NCBI RefSeq assembly: GCF_013177735.1
Contig: NZ_WOEZ01000195.1
Location: 1 to 64,000 of the forward strand
Source of the DNA: Paraburkholderia elongata
GTDB lineage: Bacteria; Pseudomonadota; Gammaproteobacteria; Burkholderiales; Burkholderiaceae
DNA length: 64,000 bases
Reading direction: 5' to 3'
The notes beneath the pieces are model-generated. The model saw only the letters and a program-made list of their open reading frames with translations, had not been told where the DNA came from and ran no database searches. This document shows, piece after piece, positions 41,188 to 50,226 of this stretch (positions are counted from its first letter, which is position 1; each line of letters begins with the position of its first letter). The position numbers and the translations under genes were made by a program.

Positions 41188-41937
41188 TCACGCTCCGCGC
41201 GCGGCCGCGACAATCGATTCCAGCCAGTCGAGCAGTGCCGTTACCGACTCGATGCGCGTATGCGCCATCGTGTCGCCCGCGCCCACCTTGATCGACAGGC
41301 CGCCGCGCTCGTTGACGACGGCAAAGCCTTTCTCGTCGGTCAGATCGTCGCCGGCAAACACCGGCGTGCGGCCGACGAACGGCGGCTCTTCCAGGAACGC
41401 GCGCATTGCGCGGCCCTTGTCGACATCCTTCGGTTTGATTTCGTAGACCATCTTGCCCGGCTGCAACACATACGAACCGGGGTAATCGGCAACCAGCCGC
41501 TCGGTCGCCTCGCGCGCCACCGGCTCGCGGTCGGGCGCGTTGCGGTAGTGCAGCGCCAGCGCCGCGCCTTTGATCTCGAGCAGCATGCCGGGATGTTCGT
41601 TGACGACCTGCGCGAGCACCTGCTCCATGCGCAGCAGCCGCTCGTCGTGAAAGCCGATGCGCTGCGTGTCGCCGTTCGCGTCGCGCCGCTCGGCGCCATG
41701 CAGACCGGCGATCGGCAGATCGGGCATGCCGAGAAAATCGTCGATGCTGTCGATGCCACGACCCGACACGATCGCGACCGCGCCGTTCGTGAGACTGCGC
41801 AACTCGGCCAGCAGCCCGATCACGCGCGGTTGCACCAGCACGCCGTCCGGCGTGGGCGCGAGTTCGACGAGCGTGCCGTCGAAGTCGAAGAAAAATGCCG
41901 TCTCACCAGGAGACAGAACAGCCGGAAGTGCTTGCAT
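41188..41937 (-). CDS. otsB: Trehalose-6-phosphate phosphatase
   Basis: A 249-residue HAD-family phosphatase. FFFDFDGTLVELAP is motif I with the nucleophile Asp, VAIVSGRGIDSID motif II, and PVFAGDDLTDEKGF motif IV. It dephosphorylates trehalose-6-phosphate. ATG at 41937 is chosen because the fold begins there; the frame is open to 41997. It is the first gene of otsB-otsA. Confidence 0.95.
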   Translation of the reverse strand: MQALPAVLSPGETAFFFDFDGTLVELAPTPDGVLVQPRVIGLLAELRSLTNGAVAIVSGRGIDSIDDFLGMPDLPIAGLHGAERRDANGDTQRIGFHDERLLRMEQVLAQVVNEHPGMLLEIKGAALALHYRNAPDREPVAREATERLVADYPGSYVLQPGKMVYEIKPKDVDKGRAMRAFLEEPPFVGRTPVFAGDDLTDEKGFAVVNERGGLSIKVGAGDTMAHTRIESVTALLDWLESIVAAARGA

Positions 41938-42310
41938 CGGATAATTTTGCCTTTCAGCCTTCTGCGGCCGGAAAAGTGTGCGCATCTTACCGCGCATCCG
42001 TCAATTTTTCGAGAAAGTAAGCCGGGACACAAGCCTGGCCGGGCGGTGCGGCCGATGCCGCTCACGATTGCGTTCGAAAAGAGAACAATCCGGCTTCAAC
42101 CAGCTTTCAGCCGCCTGCGTCAAATTGCCTCGCAAACCGCGCGCCCGCGGGTGCTGCGCGACGTCAGCGGAAATTTTGCGATAAAGTCGCAGCCACGCAG
42201 ACCATTGCAGCGACGACCATATTTGCACACTATGACGGGCCGCGCGCTTTGCACGAATCACGCCACGCCCATTCACGGGCAGCGTCACGCGCCGCTCTTC
42301 AATCGAGTAA
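41938..42310. other. Divergent gap between otsB and the SCO1 gene
   Basis: About 370 bases. It should hold the otsBA promoter (minus) and the promoter of the copper-handling genes (plus). I could not assign either with confidence. Short frames here have no ribosome site or recognisable protein. Confidence 0.5.
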
Positions 42311-42979
42311 TTGAACCCTGCTTTGTTCCCCATCCTCTCGTCCCATCACCAGCCGAACCTCGCCACGCCACGCCGGCAGTGGCCCGGGCGCCTGGTCGCG
42401 CTGACCGTCATGGTGGGCGTGCTCGGTGCGCTAACCGGCTGCACGCACCGCGCCGAACCGTTCCAGTTGACCAACGTAACCGGCCACTTGCCGGATCTCG
42501 ATTTCACGCTGACCGGCGACGACGGCCGCGCCGTAACCGGTGAGTCGTTTAAAGGCCGCACCTCGCTCGTCTACTTCGGCTATACGCATTGTCCGGACGT
42601 CTGCCCTGAAACGATGGGCCGCTTGATGCAGGTGCTCGGCAAACTCGGCCCGGACGCGCAAAAAGTGCGCATCCTGTTCATCACCGTCGATCCGGCACGC
42701 GACACACCCAAAGCCTTGCATGACTACGTCGGCGCCTTCGACTCGCAACACGCCGAAGGTCTGACCGGCACCGACTGGCAGATCGAGTCGCTCGCCAAGC
42801 GTTACCGGGTCGCCTATCAGATGGAAAAGCGCGATCCCAACGGCAACTACGAAGTCACCCATAGTTCGGCCGTCTACGTGTTCGATCAGCAGGGCCACGC
42901 GCGCCTGCTCGCCACCGATCACGATACTCCCGATTCGATCGCACGAGACCTGCGCCGTATCATTGATGACCGTTCCTGA
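42311..42979 (+). CDS. SCO1/SenC copper chaperone for cytochrome oxidase
   Basis: A 222-residue thioredoxin-fold protein with an N-terminal hydrophobic segment ending in LTGC (possible lipobox). The copper ligands are CPDVC (Cys94, Cys98) and His184 in VTHSSAVYV. FITVDPARDTP is typical of the family. It helps insert copper into the CuA centre of cytochrome c oxidase. No ATG suits the signal peptide: an in-frame TAA precedes TTG 42311, which I use provisionally; ATG 42410 would cut the signal. Confidence 0.9.
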   Translation: MNPALFPILSSHHQPNLATPRRQWPGRLVALTVMVGVLGALTGCTHRAEPFQLTNVTGHLPDLDFTLTGDDGRAVTGESFKGRTSLVYFGYTHCPDVCPETMGRLMQVLGKLGPDAQKVRILFITVDPARDTPKALHDYVGAFDSQHAEGLTGTDWQIESLAKRYRVAYQMEKRDPNGNYEVTHSSAVYVFDQQGHARLLATDHDTPDSIARDLRRIIDDRS

Positions 42980-42997
42980 CCTTTCCCGAGTTCATCC

Positions 42998-43459
42998 ATG
43001 TCGATCAAGATCAAAACGTTCGCTGCACTGAGCTGCACCCTCGCCCTTTCATTCGGTTTCGCAACGGCCGCGCATGCCGCTGACGCTAACGCGATCACCG
43101 CAAAAGACGCCTGGGTACGCTGGCTGCCGAACAACCTCCCCGCCGCCGGCTACGTGACGCTGGTGAACGCGAGCGACAAGCCGGTCGACCTCGTCGATAT
43201 CTCCAGCAACGACTACGGCGACGCGATGCTGCATCAAACCGTGTCGAACGGCTCGACGCAAAAGATGGTGATGGTCGACAAGCTGACGGTGCCCGCGCAC
43301 GGCCAGGTGGCGATCGCGCCGGGCGGCTATCACGTGATGCTCGAAGACGCGAAGCACAAGGTCGCGCCGGGCGACACCGTGCATCTGACGCTGAAGTTCT
43401 CCGACGGTGAAACGCTCGATACGCCGTTCGCCGTCAAGTCGCCCGCCCAGACCAAGTAA
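42998..43459 (+). CDS. Periplasmic copper chaperone PCuAC
   Basis: A 153-residue exported protein. The signal peptide ends at AHAA-DANA (about residue 27). The copper-binding pattern H-x10-M-x21-H-x-M is exact, from His in MLHQT to HVM in GGYHVML. PCuAC proteins bind Cu(I) in the periplasm and load the CuA site, working with SCO1. It lies 18 bases after the SCO1 gene, with CtaG-like following after 9, so the three form one transcript. Confidence 0.93.
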   Translation: MSIKIKTFAALSCTLALSFGFATAAHAADANAITAKDAWVRWLPNNLPAAGYVTLVNASDKPVDLVDISSNDYGDAMLHQTVSNGSTQKMVMVDKLTVPAHGQVAIAPGGYHVMLEDAKHKVAPGDTVHLTLKFSDGETLDTPFAVKSPAQTK

Positions 43460-43468
43460 CGCCCCGCG

Positions 43469-44353
43469 ATGAACCTGCTCTACTGGCTCGATCCCTGGGA
43501 GTTCTCGCCGACCGTCGTCATCGCCTTGCTGGTGCCGGCGATCCTTTTCGTGCGCGGCGCGCACAAGGCGAAGGTGTCGATTCTCCGGCGCGTTTCCTTC
43601 TGGTTCGGGTTGGTCGCGTTGTATGTCGCGCTGCATACGCGGCTCGATTACTTCTTCGAGCATGAGTTCTTCATGCATCGCGCGCAGCATCTGGTGCTGC
43701 ATCACCTCGGGCCGTTCTTTATCGCGCTCTCGTATCCTGGCGCCGCGTTGCGCGCGGGCATTCCATTCAGCTGGCGGCAGCGCTTCGTGCGGCCTGCGCT
43801 GGAGACCCCGGTAGTACGCAAGCTGCTCGACGTGGTGATGCATCCGGTGGTTGCAGTCACGTTGTTCGTCGGGCTGATCTACTTCTGGCTGATGTCGCCG
43901 GTTCATTTCGTGGCGATGCTCGACTGGCGACTCTATCGCGTGATGAACTGGAGCATGGTGATCGACGGACTGCTGTTCTGGTGGCTCGTGCTCGATCCGC
44001 GTCCGGCGCCGCCGGCGCGTTTGTCGCCCGGCAAGCGCGTACTCGTGGTGATCGCCGCGATTCCGCCGCAGATCATCCTCGGCGCGTTCATCTTCTTTAC
44101 GCCGCGCGAGCTGTACCCGATCTACTCGATCTGCGGCCGCGCCTTCACGTGGCTGAGCCCGATGCGCGACCAGCAGATCGGCGGGCTGTTGCTGTGGATT
44201 CCGGGCTCGATGATGAGTGTGATCGGCGCGCTGGTGGCGTTGCGTCACTGGATGCGACTGTCGGCACGCGGACGTCTGCGCGGCGAGCGGCGCGCAAAGG
44301 TGAAGCAAGGCTTGACACAGCCCGCGTCAGCGCCTGCGAGCAGCCACCGCTGA
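43469..44353 (+). CDS. CtaG-like cytochrome c oxidase assembly membrane protein
   Basis: A 294-residue polytopic protein of the caa3-type CtaG family (distinct from Cox11). Histidine-rich, membrane-embedded stretches FEHEFFMHRAQHLVLHHLG and LDVVMHPVVAVTLF are typical. It has about seven membrane segments and an Arg/Ala-rich tail. The presumed role is copper-dependent oxidase assembly; the neighbours SCO1 and PCuAC support this. No oxidase subunit gene is in the window. Confidence 0.88.
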   Translation: MNLLYWLDPWEFSPTVVIALLVPAILFVRGAHKAKVSILRRVSFWFGLVALYVALHTRLDYFFEHEFFMHRAQHLVLHHLGPFFIALSYPGAALRAGIPFSWRQRFVRPALETPVVRKLLDVVMHPVVAVTLFVGLIYFWLMSPVHFVAMLDWRLYRVMNWSMVIDGLLFWWLVLDPRPAPPARLSPGKRVLVVIAAIPPQIILGAFIFFTPRELYPIYSICGRAFTWLSPMRDQQIGGLLLWIPGSMMSVIGALVALRHWMRLSARGRLRGERRAKVKQGLTQPASAPASSHR

Positions 44354-44430
44354 AATTTCGAATCTATTGAATTCGCGGCGATTGAAGCCGGGCAGCGTGC
44401 ACGCGCCGGGCCCGGTTGCAGGCTGGCTTA

Positions 44431-44934
44431 TTAAGCCGAACGCATCCACACGTGCGGGATGCCGTCCTCTTCGTGAATCTCCGACACCGGCGTAAAGCCG
44501 AATGCGCCGTAAAAGCCTTGCAGATGCGCCTGCGCATGCAAACGGATCGGCGTACCGGGCCACTGCACCCGAATATGCATGAGCGAGCGTTCGAGCATCG
44601 CGTTGCCGAGGCCGATGCCGCGGAATTCCGCTGTTGTCAGAACGCGGCCGATGCGGATATCGGTGTCTTCGGCGTCCGGCAGCAGCACGCGCAGATAGCC
44701 CGCGAGCGGCGGGCTCTTCTCACCGGAGCCATTGGCGCCATAAGCAAACAGATGCCAGGCATCTGAATCGAGCCCGTCAATATCGCCATACACGCAGTTC
44801 TGCTCGACGACGAACACCGCGCTGCGAGCGGCCAGCATCGCATAGACTTCGGCGGCCGTGAGGTCTTCGAACGCTTTCCAGCGCCATTCGAGTTGCGCCA
44901 GTCGCGTGGCGGCGGTTTGCTGCGATTCAGTCAT
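44431..44934 (-). CDS. elaA: ElaA-type GNAT acetyltransferase
   Basis: A 167-residue GNAT protein. WRWKAFEDLTAAEVYAMLAARSAVFVVEQNCVY is the ElaA N-terminal signature, and IGRVLTTAEFRGIGLGNAML is the acetyl-CoA loop (RGIGLG). Substrate unknown. It is convergent with the CtaG-like gene. Confidence 0.88.
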   Translation of the reverse strand: MTESQQTAATRLAQLEWRWKAFEDLTAAEVYAMLAARSAVFVVEQNCVYGDIDGLDSDAWHLFAYGANGSGEKSPPLAGYLRVLLPDAEDTDIRIGRVLTTAEFRGIGLGNAMLERSLMHIRVQWPGTPIRLHAQAHLQGFYGAFGFTPVSEIHEEDGIPHVWMRSA

Positions 44935-45032
44935 GGAAAGTCTTCAAAGGAAGCGCGCCTTGATCGGCGGCGGCAAAGCGGAATTATGCCGCGCGTGGCG
45001 GTCTTAGGCTATGCCGCCCGTCGGCAATCCCG

Positions 45033-45791
45033 CTAGCTGTTTACAAAAACCGGCTCGACGGGCTGTGCGAGACATTCGATCAGGTTACCGGGCCCGCACA
45101 AATGCAGCGCGCCCACCACCACCAATGTTCGCTCCCGCCGTCCAAGCAGCTCCTTCACGCGCGCCGCCCACGCGCGATTGCGCGCATCCAGAATGGCGTG
45201 GCGGATGCCGGGCAGGTTGAACATCGGCGACTCGACGGCGATCTGGTGCACGGCCTGCAAATCGCCATGCAGCCAGGCGGTGTGCATCCGCTCGAGCGTG
45301 CGCTGCGGTTCGTCGAGATCGGACATCAGCATGCCGAGCGCGGTGCCGACTGCTTCGAGCGGAATCGATTCGAGCGACGCCGCCACTTCCTGCGCGGTCT
45401 CGAGATACTCGTACGGTTTGGCTTGCGTCAGCGCCGAGCGCAGCATGCGCGGCTCGACGCCTTCGACAACCTGCTGAAATAGCGTCGGCGCGACGATCAG
45501 CGCGGCCCACGGACGCAGATCCGCGAGCGGCGCGAGCGGGCCTTCGGTGGGCCATACGGACTGCAGTTGCCGCCATGCATCGGCGGATAACATGGGCTGA
45601 AGACAATCGGCGCCACCCTGCGCGCCGGCCTTCAGAAACGGCAGGATCGTCGGCGGATCGGATTCGAAAACCAGCGATTCGGCCCAGTCATACGCTTCGG
45701 CGATCCATGGCGGCGTTCTGCGGCTCGTCGCCGGAAACAGATGCATCGAGCCGAGCAAACGGACGTTAGTGCCGGTGAGTTGTAAATACAT
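45033..45791 (-). CDS. TraB/GumN family protein
   Basis: A 252-residue protein. LLGSMHLFPATSRRTPPW near the N-terminus (the GSMH motif), FESDP and a C-terminal LVVVGALHLCGPGNLIECL (GALHL) match the TraB/GumN family, a proposed metalloprotease-like fold with unclear role. ATG at 45791 has GAGG about 5 bases before it; the longer frame upstream runs into the next gene. No signal peptide is seen, unlike many members. Confidence 0.82.
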   Translation of the reverse strand: MYLQLTGTNVRLLGSMHLFPATSRRTPPWIAEAYDWAESLVFESDPPTILPFLKAGAQGGADCLQPMLSADAWRQLQSVWPTEGPLAPLADLRPWAALIVAPTLFQQVVEGVEPRMLRSALTQAKPYEYLETAQEVAASLESIPLEAVGTALGMLMSDLDEPQRTLERMHTAWLHGDLQAVHQIAVESPMFNLPGIRHAILDARNRAWAARVKELLGRRERTLVVVGALHLCGPGNLIECLAQPVEPVFVNS

Positions 45792-45838
45792 GCAGCCTCG
45801 TGTAGACGGGCAATTGCGCAAAGCGGCAATCGGGCAAT

Positions 45839-46243
45839 TCAATCGAAGGCGCGCAGCGCGGCAGACCGGCTCGCGGCCCCTCGCCAGGCGGTCCGCACCG
45901 TGAACGCGACGAACAGCAGAAAGACGATCTGCGAAAGGTACAGGTCCATGCGGATCGGATGATGCAGCGCGAACCATGAATTGTGCACCACGTCTGTCAC
46001 GATGACGGCGACGCAGAGGATCAGCCCTGCTCCCGGAATCAACAGCAGTAGCAGAGCGGTTAGCGGATCGATGAAGAGCAGCGACGTCCAGTAGATTCGC
46101 GTCATCGGCGCCGCGCCGCCGTAGTCCCACGAAAGTCCGTGGACCAAGGCCACTTGCAGATGTGTCCAGGTGGCGCCGCAGAGGCATAGCGCGTAGATCA
46201 AGCGCAAATAGAAGGAGCGGCGTTCGATATCCTTGATGCGCAT
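45839..46243 (-). CDS. Small polytopic membrane protein of unknown function
   Basis: A 134-residue protein with four hydrophobic segments (about 10-30, 45-65, 66-85, 100-118). No family recognised. ATG at 46243 is the best start I see, with weak ribosome site; the frame stays open to 46522 but that stretch overlaps tRNA-Cys and its terminator. It lies 47 bases before the TraB/GumN gene on the same strand and may be cotranscribed. Confidence 0.7.
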   Translation of the reverse strand: MRIKDIERRSFYLRLIYALCLCGATWTHLQVALVHGLSWDYGGAAPMTRIYWTSLLFIDPLTALLLLLIPGAGLILCVAVIVTDVVHNSWFALHHPIRMDLYLSQIVFLLFVAFTVRTAWRGAASRSAALRAFD

Positions 46244-46364
46244 GATGTCGATGCGGGAGCGTTGAGATCTGCGAACTATAGCGTTGCGCGCAGCGAAGCA
46301 CGCAGATGGCCGCGGCGGCGTATCGAAAACAAGCGACCTAAGGACCCAGGCTGAAAGGAGAGAC

Positions 46365-46385
46365 ACGAGGTACGAGGTACGAGGT
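46365..46385. repeat. Three copies of a 7-bp tandem repeat
   Basis: ACGAGGT occurs three times in a row at 46365, 46372 and 46379, just downstream of the tRNA-Cys terminator (minus-strand sense). No function evident. Confidence 0.7.
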
Positions 46386-46396
46386 GCACGACGCCG

Positions 46397-46432
46397 CAAA
46401 AAGAAAAGCCCCGACAAGTCGGGGCTTTTCTT
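46397..46432 (-). terminator. Terminator of tRNA-Cys
   Basis: A 14-bp stem (AAGAAAAGCCCCGA 46401-46414 with TCGGGGCTTTTCTT 46419-46432) around a 4-base loop, followed on the minus strand by further T residues. Confidence 0.88.
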
Positions 46433-46444
46433 TACATCAACTAC

Positions 46445-46518
46445 TGGAGGCGCGAGCCGGAGTCGAACCGGCCTAAACGGCTTTGCAGGCCGCTGCATAA
46501 CCGCTTTGCTATCGCGCC
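46445..46518 (-). tRNA. tRNA-Cys (anticodon GCA)
   Basis: 74 bases on the minus strand. Acceptor GGCGCGA pairs with TCGCGCC, discriminator T and encoded CCA follow. The anticodon loop CTGCAAA gives GCA (cysteine). T arm CGGTTCGACTCCG. Together with the upstream tRNA-Gly genes and pgsA this matches the enterobacterial pgsA-glyW-cysT order. Confidence 0.97.
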
Positions 46519-46592
46519 GCAAGCGGACTGGAACCTAGCTGCAGATTCTCAGATTTGTCTGGTGGGCAACCGTAAGGGCTGGCCCACCAAAC

Positions 46593-46617
46593 AAAAAGGG
46601 AAGCGTTGCTTCCCCTT
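46593..46617 (-). terminator. Terminator between tRNA-Gly and tRNA-Cys
   Basis: A 7-bp stem (GGGAAGC 46598-46604 with GCTTCCC 46608-46614), followed on the minus strand by five T residues. It would separate tRNA-Cys from the upstream tRNA-Gly transcript or reduce its level. Confidence 0.75.
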
Positions 46618-46622
46618 ATGTA

Positions 46623-46698
46623 TGGAGCGGGAGACGAGGCTCGAACTCGCGACCTCAACCTTGGCAAGGTTGCGCTCTACCAACTGAGCTACTCCCGC
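46623..46698 (-). tRNA. tRNA-Gly (anticodon GCC), copy 2
   Basis: 76 bases. Acceptor GCGGGAG pairs with CTCCCGC, discriminator T and encoded CCA follow. The anticodon stem CAACC/GGTTG holds loop TTGCCAA, anticodon GCC. It is identical in sequence to the copy at 46761-46836, 62 bases away. Confidence 0.97.
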
Positions 46699-46760
46699 AT
46701 TGCCCTACTTCACAACGCGTTGCACTTTTACTTCGCCAAACAACGCGCTGCTTCAAAAAT

Positions 46761-46836
46761 TGGAGCGGGAGACGAGGCTCGAACTCGCGACCTCAACCTT
46801 GGCAAGGTTGCGCTCTACCAACTGAGCTACTCCCGC
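46761..46836 (-). tRNA. tRNA-Gly (anticodon GCC), copy 1
   Basis: 76 bases, identical to the copy at 46623-46698. It is the first tRNA after pgsA on the minus strand (248 bases from the pgsA stop). The spacer between the two copies has no gene. Confidence 0.97.
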
Positions 46837-47084
46837 ATTGTGCTGCTTTTGTCCTGCTTTTATCACGCTAACTGCTGCCTTGTTACTGCAACTACGCTCT
46901 TACTGCCACCGACGTTTCGAACTGCGTGCATCGGAGAAACGAGATTATGGAGAAACGACTGAAACGTGTCAACCCCTTTTGCGAATGTCTTTAACTGAAA
47001 AAATTTCACTCACGCTTGCGCGACGTTCGGACACGCTTCAGCCGCTTGGGCGTCGCGCCTCGATCGCTCTTCAATCAGACACAA

Positions 47085-47678
47085 TCAGGCAACGCCGCCC
47101 CGCTCGCGGATCTGCGGCCACGCGAGTTTCATGTAATAGAGCATCGACCAGATCGTCAGGAACGCGGCCAGATAGATTAGCCACAAGCCCCACACACGCG
47201 TATCGACAGAGACACCGCCGCCGAACGGCAACGGCCCGTAGAACAGCAGCATCGGAATCGCGACCATCTGGCACACGGTCTTGAACTTGCCGAGCGAATT
47301 CACCGCGACGCTCTTCGATGCGCCGATCTGCGCCATCCATTCGCGCAGCGCCGAGATGGCGATCTCGCGCCCGACGATCACCAGCGCAATCGCCGAATCG
47401 ATCCGCGCGAGTTGCACGAGCACCAGCAACGCAGCCGTCACCATCAGCTTGTCGGCGACCGGATCGAGAAACGCGCCGAACGCCGAGGTCTGATTCCATT
47501 TGCGGGCCAGATAGCCGTCGAACCAGTCGGTGAGCGCCGCCAGAATGAAGATCGTCGCGGCAGCCAGATTGCGGTGTGCCGGGCTCATCATCATGTCGGG
47601 CAAATAAAACACACCGACGACGAGCGGAATCAGGACGATCCGCAGCCAAGTCAGGAAAATCGGAAAATTAAACGGCAT
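47085..47678 (-). CDS. pgsA: CDP-diacylglycerol-glycerol-3-phosphate 3-phosphatidyltransferase
   Basis: A 197-residue CDP-alcohol phosphatidyltransferase. The signature D-G-x2-A-R-x8-G-x3-D-x3-D is clear in DGYLARKWNQTSAFGAFLDP and the ADK that follows. Four or more membrane segments. It makes phosphatidylglycerol phosphate. ATG at 47678 (MPFNFPIFLTWLRI) is preferred over an upstream in-frame start at 47711. It follows uvrC after 89 bases, as in E. coli. Confidence 0.96.
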   Translation of the reverse strand: MPFNFPIFLTWLRIVLIPLVVGVFYLPDMMMSPAHRNLAAATIFILAALTDWFDGYLARKWNQTSAFGAFLDPVADKLMVTAALLVLVQLARIDSAIALVIVGREIAISALREWMAQIGASKSVAVNSLGKFKTVCQMVAIPMLLFYGPLPFGGGVSVDTRVWGLWLIYLAAFLTIWSMLYYMKLAWPQIRERGGVA

Positions 47679-47767
47679 GGGCAGGCGCAGCGTCTGACAA
47701 GGGAGATGCAATTGTGCCGTGTCACAAGGCCTGCCACAAGCAAAGCGGGCAGCGTGCCGTACCGCGA

Positions 47768-49966
47768 TCAGTGCAACTGCCGGTAGATCTGCTCGGCAAG
47801 CGCCTGGGAAATCCCTTCGACGCTCGCCAGATCCTCGACGCTTGCCGCAACCACCCCACGCAACCCGCCGAAGCGCGCCAACAGCCGCTGACGCCGCTTC
47901 GCGCCCACCCCTTCGAGTTCTTCGAGCCGCGAGGTCTGGCGCGTCTTGCCGCGTTTCGCGCGCATGCCGGTGATGGCGAAACGGTGTGCCTCGTCACGGA
48001 TTTGCGCGACCAGCATCAGCGCCGCGCTTTCCTTGCCAAGTTCGAGCGGTGCGCGGCCGTCCGCGAAAATCAGGGTTTCGAGACCGACCTTGCGTCCCTC
48101 GCCCTTCGCGACACCGACCAGCATGCCGGTATCGAGACCCAGTTCGGTGAACACCTGGCGCGCGATTTCGACCTGCCCCTTGCCGCCGTCGATCAACACG
48201 ATGGTCGGCAGGATGCCGCCAGCAGCCGCCGGCTCCGCGGCATCCGCTGCGAGCGACGGGTCCGCGGCCGCGTCGGTTTGCAATTCGGCGGCTTCGTCCG
48301 CGGCGTTCGCAGCCGCTTGCGCGACCATCTTCTCGTAGCGGCGCGTGAGCACCTGCCGCATCGCCGCGTAATCGTCGCCCGGGGTGATGCCGGTGATGTT
48401 GTAGCGGCGGTATTCGGACGACTGCATCTTGTGATGGTGATACACCACGCACGACGCCTGCGTCGCCTCACCCATCGTGTGGCTGATGTCGAAACACTCG
48501 ATACGCAGATGCGCGAGGTCGTCGTACTCCATACCGAGCGTGTCGGTGAGCGCGCGCGTGCGAGCCTGTTGCGAGCCTTGTTCCGAGAGCAGGCGTGCGA
48601 GCGCGAGCCGCGCGTTCTGCTCGGCCATCGCAAGCCATGCGCGCCGTTGACCTTGCGGCTGGCGCAGCACCGTCACCTTGTGGCCGGCCTGTTCGATCAG
48701 CACATCGACCAGCTCGCGCGTGGCCGGTGCGTGGCTGACCACGAGCACCGGCGGGACGCGATTGCCGATGTAGTGCTGCGCAATGAACGCCTCCAGGACT
48801 TCAGATTCGATGCCACCGGCGGTTGCACGGCCTTTGCGTGGCGCCGAAGGTTCGAGTTCAGACTCGGCTGCGTCGTCCGCCTCGGCCTCGAGCGCATCGC
48901 CTTCCTCGTCACCGTCCTCTTCGGACGGCATCTCCCCGGCGATTGCGAGGGCGTCAGCGGCATCGGATGATGCGTTCGCGCGGGTTGCAGCCTCGTCAGA
49001 CATCGAGGCTGCGCCGGTCGCGACATCGGCTAACAACTCATCGTCGCCGCCCTCTTCAAGGCCGCCCTCGCCGACCGTCAAGGCGCTTTCCACATGCGCC
49101 GGGAAATACGCCTTGTCGCCCAGATGCCGTCCGCCGCGCACCATCGCGAGATTCACGCATACGCGCCCGCCGAGCGCGACGACCGCGAGAATATCCACAT
49201 CGCTATCGCCGCCGACTTCGATGGCCTGCTGATGCAGCACCGTCGACAGCGAACTCATCTGATTGCGCACCGCCGCGGCCTGCTCGAACTTCAACTCGCC
49301 CGCGAACGCGTGCATTTTCTGCTCGAGCTCCTTCATCACCTCGCCCTGCCGGCCGAGCAGAAAGCGCGACGCGTTGGCGACATCGCGCGCGTAATCTTCT
49401 TCGCTGATTGAGCCGACGCACGGCGCCGTGCAGCGGCCGATCTGATGCAGCAGACATGGCCGGGTGCGGTTGTTGAACACGGAATCTTCACACGTGCGCA
49501 ACTGGAAGACGCGCTGCAGGATCTGGATGCTCTCGCGCACCGCCCACGCACTCGGGAATGGGCCGAAGTACTGATTTTTGCGATCCACCGAGCCGCGGTA
49601 ATACGCCATGCGCGGAAACTTGTGGCCGGTCAGCTTGAGATAGGGATATGACTTGTCGTCGCGAAACAGAATGTTGTAACGCGGCGCCAGCGCCTTGATC
49701 AGATTGTTTTCGAGCAGCAGCGCTTCGGCCTCGGAGCGCGTGACGGTCGTCTCGATGCGCGCAATGCGCGTCACCATCATCGCGATACGCGGCGACAGTT
49801 GCGTCTTTGTGAAGTAGCTCGAGACGCGCTTCTTGAGATCGCGTGCCTTGCCCACGTAAAGCACCGCGCCCTGCGTATCGTAATAGCGATAGACGCCGGG
49901 CAGATGCGGCAATTGGGCGAGCACTTTTTTCGGCTCGAAAACGTCGGTTGCTTCAGGTTCGGTCAT
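47768..49966 (-). CDS. uvrC: UvrABC nuclease subunit C with acidic insertion
   Basis: A 732-residue UvrC, longer than E. coli (610). GIY-YIG domain at 20-100 (LPGVYRYYDTQGAVLYVGKA), UVR domain about 205-245, RNase H-like endonuclease from about 390, and two helix-hairpin-helix elements at the C-terminus. Residues about 294-386 are an added Asp/Glu/Ala-rich stretch between the UVR domain and the nuclease half, and a second Ala/Asp-rich insertion lies about 550-590. UvrC makes both incisions in nucleotide excision repair. ATG at 49966 is preferred over an in-frame start at 50032. The insertions look disordered and add acidic charge. Confidence 0.95.
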   Translation of the reverse strand: MTEPEATDVFEPKKVLAQLPHLPGVYRYYDTQGAVLYVGKARDLKKRVSSYFTKTQLSPRIAMMVTRIARIETTVTRSEAEALLLENNLIKALAPRYNILFRDDKSYPYLKLTGHKFPRMAYYRGSVDRKNQYFGPFPSAWAVRESIQILQRVFQLRTCEDSVFNNRTRPCLLHQIGRCTAPCVGSISEEDYARDVANASRFLLGRQGEVMKELEQKMHAFAGELKFEQAAAVRNQMSSLSTVLHQQAIEVGGDSDVDILAVVALGGRVCVNLAMVRGGRHLGDKAYFPAHVESALTVGEGGLEEGGDDELLADVATGAASMSDEAATRANASSDAADALAIAGEMPSEEDGDEEGDALEAEADDAAESELEPSAPRKGRATAGGIESEVLEAFIAQHYIGNRVPPVLVVSHAPATRELVDVLIEQAGHKVTVLRQPQGQRRAWLAMAEQNARLALARLLSEQGSQQARTRALTDTLGMEYDDLAHLRIECFDISHTMGEATQASCVVYHHHKMQSSEYRRYNITGITPGDDYAAMRQVLTRRYEKMVAQAAANAADEAAELQTDAAADPSLAADAAEPAAAGGILPTIVLIDGGKGQVEIARQVFTELGLDTGMLVGVAKGEGRKVGLETLIFADGRAPLELGKESAALMLVAQIRDEAHRFAITGMRAKRGKTRQTSRLEELEGVGAKRRQRLLARFGGLRGVVAASVEDLASVEGISQALAEQIYRQLH

Positions 49967-50226
49967 GCAGAATCGGTTGGCTGGGACAGTGTCGCGAAGC
50001 CTCTGCCCGCGTGCTGCGCGCTGAGCGGTCACTTAGACGCGGAACCGCGGATGAGTGCTTTAGAATCGCCAGTTTAGAGCATTCCGCGTGCGTTCGAACC
50101 CTGCTGCATCGAATGCCGCGATAGAGCGGCGCAAGCCGGCGGCTGAACCTGATTGCGTCACCCGCCAGCAAGCCCCTGCAGAACCCAGGCACGCCACACC
50201 CGATCCACTCCGCGACCCACGCCACC

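Noticed and set aside
46606..46962. Plus-strand frame with a duplicated peptide across the tRNA-Gly genes
   Set aside because: The repeated peptide is only the two identical tRNA genes read through; a well-known spurious annotation.
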